NCBI GenBank assembly: GCA_907163375.1
Contig: CAJQUW010007962.1
Coordinates: forward strand, 236,001-300,000
Source: Prostheceraeus crozeri
Taxonomy: Eukaryota > Platyhelminthes > Polycladida > Euryleptidae
Reading direction: 5' to 3'
Length of the DNA stretch: 64,000 nt
This document shows, in pieces, positions 56,160-64,000 of the stretch (positions are counted from its first letter, which is position 1; each line of letters begins with the position of its first letter). The notes beneath the pieces are model-generated. The model was not told the DNA's origin. It ran no database searches and saw nothing but the letters and a program-made list of their open reading frames with translations. The position numbers and the translations under genes are program-made.

Positions 56160-58110
56160 AGGGGCCATTTCGAGATGGGTGAGAGGCCCTTGATAAACGA
56201 TTTTGAGGGGGGCGCCCCTCTTGAGATTGTGAAGGGTACCTTGTTGATATCGTGAGGGGCCCTGTAGGATTGTAAGGGGCCAGGGTGTCTGCGCCCCCTG
56301 GAAAACACCTAGAAAATGAATTTTATCCTGGAAATTTTGAAACTTAATTCAAACACTAATTGCAAGTTGTTGAAAGTGTTCTTAATTTCTTCCAGATTTT
56401 ATTCTCTCATATCTGTACTTATTTGTTGCAATATAGCCTTCATATAGTTCACCATACAATTTTTTGTTTTTAGAAATATTTCAGTGATTGTAATGTCCTA
56501 TCATAAACGTATACAACAATGAATGAGACTGAACTGCGTGTTATGGTAAACAATGAACTGTTGTCGAAAATTGTTAAATTCCCTCATTAACGTCATGTGG
56601 GTATGAGGAACTAGGAGCCGTTAAACTCCTTTATTAAACGGCGCGGAAAATGGCCAACCACATGAGCTGTACAACTCCCTCATTACGTCGTGTGGGAATG
56701 GTGCCTACTCGGAGCGAGGTTGGTATGAGGGAACTAGGAGCCTGTAATCTAGGATTAATGCACATTACACACTTGATTTGCCGTGTGTGTGCCAGAATCT
56801 ACTGGAGCAAAATGGTACTGAACATATAACTTAATTAGACGCACCAGGCTTGATTCCGGACTGTGCGGATCGCGTAGGCATAATATCGAATATTTTTCAA
56901 ACACATTTCAAGTTTTTAAATATGTCGATATTTTTTTCCGGCACGTCGTGTTGCCAAATGAGCTTTTCCTCTGTCAATTCTTCTCTATGTCATAACTCTT
57001 ACCCCACTGATGTGTGGATTACTCTAATGCAATATGTAGCACATCAACCATTATGTTCATCTTTAGCCCTTCTGGCTCTTGGTCTTCCACCTTACCACGG
57101 ATTCACGCTATAGCAATGCTTCAGTTTAAATAGGAGAACAAAAAATAGAGAAAGAGGTATAACAACAAATGACGAAAAAAATATAAGACATTGCAATGAA
57201 ATGTGACTACAGATATTCCGTTAATGTTATACAATTTTATTGTTAAGTCGTTTAATTTCTCGCTATTTATTGTTTAAACTCTTTCTCTATTCTTTGTTCT
57301 CGGGTCTCAATCCAGCAAGCTTTAAAATTAATTTGTTACGATCTGATTATATTGTTCTTTTTTTTTAATTAATTATAATGTAGCCGTCTGGATGCATGTA
57401 TTAGTATTATTTATTTAGAATCACCTGGCGCCTATAAAAAATTCAAAAAACCAATTTCACGGACCACTTTTCAAATTTTTTTTTTTCGTTCAATGTTTAA
57501 TTTTATGGTGTGCAAGCTCCTTTGGGTAGATATTTTTCCTTCGCAAGGAAATTTTTCTTTTAAAAGTTTGACGCGTGCATTTGAGCGAGGGGGGGGAAAT
57601 TTCCTTGCAGAAAGTCTGGAAATTTTCGTTCAAATTTGACGCCCCTATTTTTGGTAAATTTCCCTGGAAATTAAAAACCCTGGAACATGAATTTTAATTA
57701 AAACGTGGAAATCCTGGAAATCACCTGGAAATTTTCATTCAAATTTGGCAGGGACACCCTGGAGTGGGTCCTATTTGGGATTGTGAAGGGGCCCTTTAAT
57801 CAATTGTGAAGGACACTTCCCCAATTGACATGTACCAGTGCTGGTGTTTTAGAAGGGCTCTTTATATTTGAGATTGTGAGGGGGGCCCCCTTTTGAGATC
57901 GCACGAGGGGCTCTCTTGAGATCACTACGTTTTAAGAGTTTCTTTAGATTGTGGTGGGGACCCTTTTGAGATTCGTGAGAGTGTTCTTTTATATTGTGAT
58001 AGGGCCATTATTGAAATCGAGAGGAAGAGACCCCCTTGAGATCGTAGGGCCCTTTAGGATCGCGAGGGTTTACTTATAGATTGTGAAAGCTCGTGAAGTG
58101 GCCCATTCAA
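56160..58110 (-). repeat. GGGCCC minisatellite of CD copy 2, interrupted
   Basis: Units of the same type as 35295-36255 at 56160-56281 and 57764-58110, split by the hAT-like element. Far fewer units remain than in copy 1. Confidence 0.85.
56282..57763. mobile_element. hAT-like non-autonomous element
   Basis: It begins CAGGGTGTCTGCGCCCCCTG and ends with the complement of CAGGGTGTCCCTGCCAAATT. CAGGGTGTC ends and repeated CCTGGAAATTTT motifs near both termini suggest a hAT-type element. I cannot find a matching 8-bp target duplication, perhaps because the target is itself repetitive. There is no transposase. GAGGGAACTAGGAGCC-type repeats occur inside near 56610 and 56730. Confidence 0.6.
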
Positions 58111-59489
58111 AAAATTATAAACAACAATGAATTTCAAAGCAGGTGCTTTTTCAAAAATCGGCCGCGAACCCGAAAACACTTGATCAGAAGGATTCATTCT
58201 ACAGTTCCAAGAAATAATTTTAGGTTGGAACATGCGTAGACGAAAAAAGGTTTGTACTTACGTTCGTATGGAGTTTTGATTCCTTCTGATTTCTACAAAA
58301 TGACGCCTTTCAAGAGGCGTGCTAGAGGGGAAAAAAGAAAAGTATGGATGATGAAAGAGAAAATCTACCATAAGTTTCGGACAAAAAACAATACAAGGAA
58401 GTGACGAATGAAAATATGCGATAAAACTGTTGCAAAAAAAAAAGCGGTTAAATTTTCGACTAAGACACCAACGAAAATTGAAATCTTGCTATCAACTGCA
58501 TATAGTTGATTAGCATTACCTTTCGTATTGATGCCATGGCGTCTGAGCTTTATTTTAATCAAGTAGCTTTCATTATCTTGTTTAAAAATTTTTTAAGTGT
58601 CATTGTATTTTTCATTTCTTATGTTTGAAAGACAAGAGATGAGGAGATATGGTTTTTATTTGAATCATTGTTGCCGGATCCTACAAGCACTTTTCAGTCG
58701 GAACTGTAAACGTTTTTGGCTTCTTAGCCGTCATCGATTGCAATGTGCCATATTGTACAGGAATCAGCATCTTCACCGCTAACCATCAGTATGTGGATGT
58801 GCTTGGAAATTCGGCAGCTCATCATTCGTGCTATTTGCATTCCTGTTTGCATAATATCAATCTTTTGAAAAACGAGCTCTAGACCAATGAGGATTTCAAC
58901 TACATGCATTTTAATCAATTGTAAGATTTCTGTATTTCGGATGAAGAGTTTATCTGCATGTGAGATTTACTGACTATTTACAAGCATACTGACTGCACGG
59001 CTAAAATTCCAGTGCACTACTTCTCGTTATTGGCTTAAATCAAATATATCTCTCCATCTCTCAAAGCCTCTTATCCTTCAACGGTGGTGCATGGGCATCA
59101 TTTTAGACTGCCAATATAGGCATGGTGTCTGTAATGTGCGATAGTTTTGGTAGTCTTCAATTCATGCTTTGTGACATTGGATATTAATATTTTGTTGTGC
59201 TAGCGTGGTGGATGTATGCTTTACTTTTGAACTTTGTTTATAATATTAATTTTCCATTTTCCTGTTAATATAGAGGATATCCCACAGTGACGCCCCAACG
59301 TCACTTTTCCTATCAATTATTCTCTCACTGATCATTTCAAAAAAGTTTTTTTGAAAACGGCAATTAGCGTTAGTTAGTGGCAATTTAGTTTAATTCAAAA
59401 AGAAAGCAGTTGTTAACATGGCCAACACTAGTACCTTTATGAACAGTTAATCTTCTACTTGCTCACCATCTGCCCGAACACAATGTAAT

Positions 59490-60095
59490 TCTTCGGTCAG
59501 AGCAGGCTAAAAGAGCATGTCTCTACACAAATCGCTCGCTTCCCCCCCCCCCCCCCCTTATCTGTTTGAAAAACGGTTGCAATATTTCGTTTTCCAGTTT
59601 CATCCAAATGCATAGGATGAACTGATTGACATGACTCCAATGCACGCAATTTCCTTAACGTGATTTTGTGAAGCGACGAGAAGAAACTGTCACAAGGCAT
59701 TGAATGTGGTAAATATTCGGAAAGCCATTCCACAGGCTGTCATGACGGTCAATCCATGATTTAGGAAAATGATTGTTGAAATAATTTACGATCGGTCCTG
59801 GCAGTTGTAGTGCGCTGCCACTCCATCCTTGCATGAGATGGCTGCCTATCCTCAGTGACATTCGGTATCACTTTATTACAGCATGGGAAAGGAAGCTTTT
59901 ACCATTCATTGTCAGTTTCTCTAAAGAAAAAATGGCTCAATTGCGATTTTTTTCTTCATAAGGAAATACCGCCCAAGCTTTTAGACTGCGTTATTTTTTG
60001 TTTTGTTAATTGATCCATGGATTTTGTGTTAAGGTATTTTCTTGTGACCAGACCGCTCCGCAGAAGCAGTCTTCCAAACATTGAACAGCTCTGAA
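59490..60095 (-). pseudogene. Tc/mariner-type transposase relic (CD copy 2)
   Basis: The complement matches the copy 1 relic: FFFRETDNEW, KVIPNVTEDR, then WLSEYLPHSMPCDSFF and LRKLRALESCQSVHPMHLDE. The region corresponding to FMQDGVPAHY is frameshifted. A run of 16 C at 59542-59557 lies inside. Confidence 0.65.
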
Positions 60096-60650
60096 AACCG
60101 CAATTCCCAGTGGCTTCATGAAAAATCATTCAACATTAAAGACGAGATCTTTGTATCGTGTGACGTCCTTGGTCATGATTAATAAGAAATGAGAGGGGGC
60201 CTGCACGAGAATAATGCCTTTTAAAATTTAGAAATGTAAAATTTTTGAACGAATGAAGTTTATTTTTGAAAAATGTGCTGATTTTTTCGTGTATGGGAGG
60301 GGGGGAGTCTCAACAGTAAAACATTCTATCTAGGCCCTTCAAAAGCAGCTCTTGAAAATAAAAAAGTAGTAGCTTTTTCGAGACATGCATTCTAGCGCAT
60401 CTGGCAAAAACTGATGATTGAAAAAAAGCACGCAGTAGCAATATTATGCCATTTATATTACTTTGCTGACTGAGGATTTCATTGGCATCGTTTATAACAA
60501 CAGACCCAACTTCTGCATGTAAGCTTTCAAAACTAATTGGATTGTGGGATAAGACTCGAATGGCATCGTGAATCTTTTTTTTAACTTTAAGAGGCCCATG
60601 TCCGATTTTGACAATCCGGGTTTTTATTTTTGTATCTCTATTAAGCAGTC

Positions 60651-61800
60651 CCCCTTAAATTGCACATCTGGATTTTTTTTAAAAAACACGTTAAATGAGT
60701 ACATGATATTTGTTTCTTTTTCATGTGATTCTAAATGAATATTTCTGAGGCGGGCATGGGTTATGTCGGTAGCTTCGCTAATGATTGAAGCTTTGCAAAA
60801 TAAGTAATGTTGCAACTTACAAAATGAACGTTCCGTTTTGGCCTATTCACATCGAAAGTCGAGGAGGTTTTTTGAGTTTTTGTTGGTTGACTAATGAAAC
60901 CTAATTCGTTAATATCGTCTGGATCATCCCGCGCAAGAAAAAACAAAAAAAATGGCGTTAACTCAAAAAAACGCATATGATTCGATTGGGAAAATCACGA
61001 AAAACCGTTTTTCCTCTGAAAAAATCTTATAAATCAAGACAAAAGAAATACCATTGTATAGAGGACAACAACACAACTTCGAATATATAACTTCTATTCC
61101 CAATTGAAGCATCTGTTCTGACAAAAAGTTTGCAAAATAAGATACGCCAATTTTCTTCTGAAAAAATCGTCGTCAATGGTAAGTTACGCCAATTTTTCTT
61201 ATTAGCATTTTATTGAGTTTTCTGTTACTATTGCAGGCATTTTGCCATAGCTTGGTGAAAATAGACCATAATTTTTTTTTATACAGGAACCGCATTAACA
61301 CGATTAGGCCTAAAGAAATAAGTTGACTTAATAAAAAATAAGTAAGTCATTAATCTGAAAGGACATGAAAGTTTAGTGAAAACCATGGCAATAATGATTC
61401 CTTAGGAGGTAATTATCAGAAGTCAACTAATCCGGAATGCATGGTTCGTAGTTTGTCATTATCCTGAATTCTACAGGTATGATATGGGTAGAGTTGCAGT
61501 ACCTTTAGTCTCACAGCTCAATTGTTGCTTATTGATTACGCTACTTTCTTCTGCTCGTAGATAATACCTTAGGCCATAATTTACTGTAGTTTCAACCTAC
61601 CTATACGATACGCGAAGCCTATAAATTATCGCTATGAATAAAAGCGATTATTTTAGCGGAATTGTGTACATGCACATGTATGATTCATCAGAAAATGTTG
61701 ATGTTTCATATACAAAGCAACTTACACGGAACAATGAGTAAAAATTCACTAACTTAAAAAAGAACGAGAACAGGAGTGCAGTATTCACACCACTGGTAAC
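60651..61800. other. Unassigned DNA
   Basis: A short minus-strand frame (60761-60976) has no recognised family and may belong to an upstream part of the CD element that copy 1 lacks. Otherwise nothing supported. Confidence 0.4.
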
Positions 61801-62272
61801 GAACAAGTTGGTGGTAGAACATTTGTTGTCTCTCGTGCATTTAGTGCTATTTGCTCTTTATGTGGATGTTTTGTCCTCAAATTTGATCGAAATTTATATC
61901 ACAGTGATTCTCGTGGTGTGCTCTACACAACTGTCGCCTTGATTCATTCTAATTGTTTTTCACTGCTGGTCTATCGCCGTTTCAAGTTTCTCCTCGCCGG
62001 TTCTGTGATTCTTGTTCATACTGCGTGATCCAGTCGGTCTTGGTAGTGAAATTCTAAATTTAGCAACATCCGTGAAAGTCTCTACGAGCTATCAGTCTGT
62101 CTGTGCTGCGTGTTGAACAGCCGGTATTGTCGGTTGAAATCAATCAGCTGTTATCCGCGGCCAGATAGAACAAACCCCTGCCGGACGAATTTTCAATTAT
62201 TGATTTTTTGATCACGTGACTTGTGTCGTAGCTATCCGTTGTCGGAATTCCGCTATCGTGACGTTGACCTGA

Positions 62273-63070
62273 TTGCGTCGATCGAAAATGGATTCATTTG
62301 ACGATCTAACAGGATCTATTTCTTTTGATAAGGCCAGACGAATGTCTAGTAAACAACTAAACAAATTGAGCAAAGCCCAACTTTCAGAGGCCTTAAAAGA
62401 TGCGATTGCTAATGCGGATAAAGCAAATAAAACAATTAATTCGGATAATAAAGAATCTATAAAAGAGATGATGCTAGAAGTAGTCAGAGAAATAAGAAAT
62501 GATCTAATGAATGAGCAAATGATGTTCTTTCAAAACATTGAGAAGAAATTGAAATCCGAAATAAGTTTCATGTCAGATCATATCAACTCAATCAAAAGTG
62601 ACATTGAGGCCAAAATCTTGAATGAACTTAATGAAAAGAATAAAAGGAAAAACAATTTGATGATATTTGGATTGCCTGAATCTGTCTCATACCAGGCCGA
62701 TGAGCGAAAGCAACAGGACACGCTTATGATTGGAAAATTATTAACTAATCTTGGACAAAGTAGCTCCGAATACAAAAGTTTTCATCGTCTTGGTGTTCAA
62801 GGGACTAGAGTAAGACCAATCAAAATTACATTTGCATCCTTTGATGCCAAAACTGATGTTCTTCGCTCAGCAGTAAAACTTTCTAAATTGGACAGAAATC
62901 ATGAATTCCGCCATGTCTACATTAAACACGATCTTACGCCTGACGAACTTCTTGCTGATCAGGCTCTTCGATCTGAGCTCAAACAAAGGCGTGATAAGGG
63001 TGAAAACGTAGTAATTCGAAACGGGAAAATAGTTCATCGACTAATGACTACCGCTAGGTCTGATGTTTGA
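62273..63070 (+). CDS. LINE ORF1 RNA-binding protein
   Basis: 265 codons, intact. After a basic, Ser-rich N-terminus, residues 30-125 form a probable coiled coil (LSKAQLSEALKDAIANADKA, LMNEQMMFFQNIEKKLKSEI). KRKNNLMIFGLPES (near 126) opens an RRM-like region, with YKSFHRLGVQGTRVRPIKIT and HVYIKHDLTPDELLADQALR, ending in RRDKGENVVIRNGKIVHRL. This is the coiled-coil plus RRM layout of CR1/L2-type ORF1 proteins, which bind the element's RNA. A second ATG at codon 6 (MDSFDDLTGS) is an equally good start. Confidence 0.85.
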   Translation: MRRSKMDSFDDLTGSISFDKARRMSSKQLNKLSKAQLSEALKDAIANADKANKTINSDNKESIKEMMLEVVREIRNDLMNEQMMFFQNIEKKLKSEISFMSDHINSIKSDIEAKILNELNEKNKRKNNLMIFGLPESVSYQADERKQQDTLMIGKLLTNLGQSSSEYKSFHRLGVQGTRVRPIKITFASFDAKTDVLRSAVKLSKLDRNHEFRHVYIKHDLTPDELLADQALRSELKQRRDKGENVVIRNGKIVHRLMTTARSDV

Positions 63071-63106
63071 CTACCTTCACTTCTTTGTACGAATACCCGA
63101 TCAGTG

Positions 63107-64000
63107 ATGAATAAATTGGACTTAATACATGGTACTATTCAGCAGAAAAACATCAATTGTTTTGTCGCCACAGAATCGTGGCTTAATGATATGATAACCG
63201 ACGATCTACTCTGTTGTGCGGACTATACCATCTTTCGTGATGATCGAAAACTTCGTATGGGTGGTGGAGTATGCGCATGGATTAATACTCGGCTCCGACC
63301 AAAGCAAGTTCAAATGTCGACGAAACCTGATGGAATTGAATGCTTGATCATAGAATTGACATGTGCTTCGATATTTCTAATTTGTTGTTATGTTCCTCCC
63401 ATACCATCGCGACGAAACAGTAATGTTATCTCCTCATTTCTCATCGATGAAGTTGATCGGCTCTTGCGCTTGAACTCTCATTATAAAGTTATTTTATGTG
63501 GAGATTTTAATCGGTTAGATATGACTGATATTTGCAACAATTGTGATTTATGTAACTTGTACGATAAACCTACATATGGAGATGCGCAGTTGGATTACAT
63601 CCTCATTTCTAGTGACATCGCATCTGACTACAAAGTGTCAGCAGCTCCACCATTTGATCGTTCTAAGGTTCCTCATATTTCTCTTCTCGCTGAGTCTAAT
63701 ACACATTCTTCATTACAATCTGGCACTGCAACTTTATGTCCAGTATTTGATCTTCGCTTTTCTAATGTACAAAGTTTTGTAAATGAACTGATGAAAGTAA
63801 ATTGGAATACTATGTATAGTTCATATATGTCCTTGGATGAAAAGTGTGACATGTTTCATTGTATTTTAGCTTATGTTTTTGATTTGACGATTCCAGTAAT
63901 CTATGTACAAAAATCTAACAAGGATAAACCTTGGATGACTCCGGTGATCAAGTCCTTAATAGATCGACGATGGAATGCTTATCGCAATCGAAACTTGCCT
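63107..64000 (+). CDS. LINE ORF2 endonuclease, partial (runs off the window)
   Basis: 298 codons from ATG 63107 to the window edge without a stop. The frame is already open from 63071, directly after the ORF1 stop, and is the same frame as ORF1. LLCTNTRSVMNKLDLI resembles the first endonuclease motif and would be lost if translation began at 63107, so the true start may lie upstream. Then come FVATESWLND (catalytic Glu), GGGVCAWI, VILCGDFNRLDM (Asp/Asn motif), QLDYILIS and KVPHISLL, where the usual SDH is worn to PH. DKPWMTPVIKSLIDRRWNAY is the linker towards the RT. It nicks target DNA in the family. Confidence 0.87.
   Translation, partial: MNKLDLIHGTIQQKNINCFVATESWLNDMITDDLLCCADYTIFRDDRKLRMGGGVCAWINTRLRPKQVQMSTKPDGIECLIIELTCASIFLICCYVPPIPSRRNSNVISSFLIDEVDRLLRLNSHYKVILCGDFNRLDMTDICNNCDLCNLYDKPTYGDAQLDYILISSDIASDYKVSAAPPFDRSKVPHISLLAESNTHSSLQSGTATLCPVFDLRFSNVQSFVNELMKVNWNTMYSSYMSLDEKCDMFHCILAYVFDLTIPVIYVQKSNKDKPWMTPVIKSLIDRRWNAYRNRNLP

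Larger units (their letters stand above)
56140..60650 (-). mobile_element. CD element, copy 2
   Basis: The inverse of copy 1, aligned from AATAAAAACCCGGATTG (complement near 60620) to the minisatellite at 56160-58110. Without the hAT-like insertion it is about 3.0 kb. At the place where the BEL element splits copy 1, copy 2 is continuous (complement near 59000: GCCGTGCAGTCAGTATGC), proving that copy 1 is the interrupted one. Confidence 0.8.
61800..64000 (+). mobile_element. LINE (CR1/L2 type), 5' part, well preserved
   Basis: A probable 5' UTR (from about 61800), then ORF1 and an ORF2 that is still open at the window end. Both frames are uninterrupted within themselves, which makes this the best-preserved LINE here. 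The 3' half lies beyond the window. Confidence 0.85.

Noticed and set aside
1-64000. tRNA, rRNA, snRNA or multi-exon host genes
   Set aside because: I looked for B-box-like GGTTCGA text and for strings of short conserved exons and found none I could support; introns cannot be excluded by eye in the unassigned stretches.

Overview
The window is AT-rich animal DNA. Nearly everything recognisable in it is a transposable element at some stage of decay, and I found no convincing intact host gene. The mix is typical of an invertebrate metazoan: Penelope-like elements (PLEs) with GIY-YIG endonucleases, jockey/CR1/L2-type and RTE-like LINEs, Tc1, mariner, PIF/Harbinger and hAT DNA transposons, one BEL/Pao and one Ty3/gypsy element. 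An arthropod or other marine invertebrate would fit, but the sequence does not fix the taxon. Long (TA)n tracts recur and sit beside many elements.

Layout. 1-1500: unassigned DNA and a probable LINE tail. 1.8-3.4 kb: PLE 1. 4.03-5.43 kb: a complete-length Tc1 copy with TIRs. 5.6-6.2 kb: another Tc1-type relic. 6.4-9.6 kb: a minus-strand LINE. 11.7-16.0 kb: PLE 2, split by a PIF/Harbinger element (12156-15472, 3-bp CAT target duplication) that itself holds a LINE fragment. 16.0-16.5 and 24.0-24.9 kb: inverted copies of an unclassified repeat. 18.8-19.3 kb: a GC-rich coding relic of unknown origin. 20.4-22.1 kb: a nearly open gene of an uncharacterised transposase-like family. 23.2-24.0 kb: a hAT MITE with an exact 8-bp target duplication. 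24.9-36.3 kb: copy 1 of an unclassified ~3.2 kb element (called CD here), interrupted by a mariner, a LINE tail and a BEL/Pao element. 36.3-38.9 kb: PLE 3. 39.2-40.0 kb: a GIY-YIG gene inside 112-bp inverted repeats. 40.07-45.32 kb: two head-to-head foldback elements, the second split by a short-LTR gypsy element. 45.7-47.6 kb: an RTE-like LINE relic. 48.5-51.3 kb: PLE 4. 53.4 kb: a palindromic MITE. 56.1-60.65 kb: CD copy 2 in inverse orientation, split by a hAT-like element. 61.8-64.0 kb: the 5' part of a well-preserved LINE running off the end.

Three things stand out. (1) Several short sequences near PLE pieces fold as minimal type I hammerhead ribozymes. Their helix I varies by compensating changes between copies, and their helix III is a 4-nt sequence that is self-complementary in three of the four best copies. 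(2) The CD element appears twice in inverse orientation about 20 kb apart. It combines a Tc/mariner-type transposase relic with a long minisatellite of GGGCCC-containing units, and comparing the copies dates the nested insertions. (3) A free-standing, apparently intact GIY-YIG gene is packaged between long inverted repeats.
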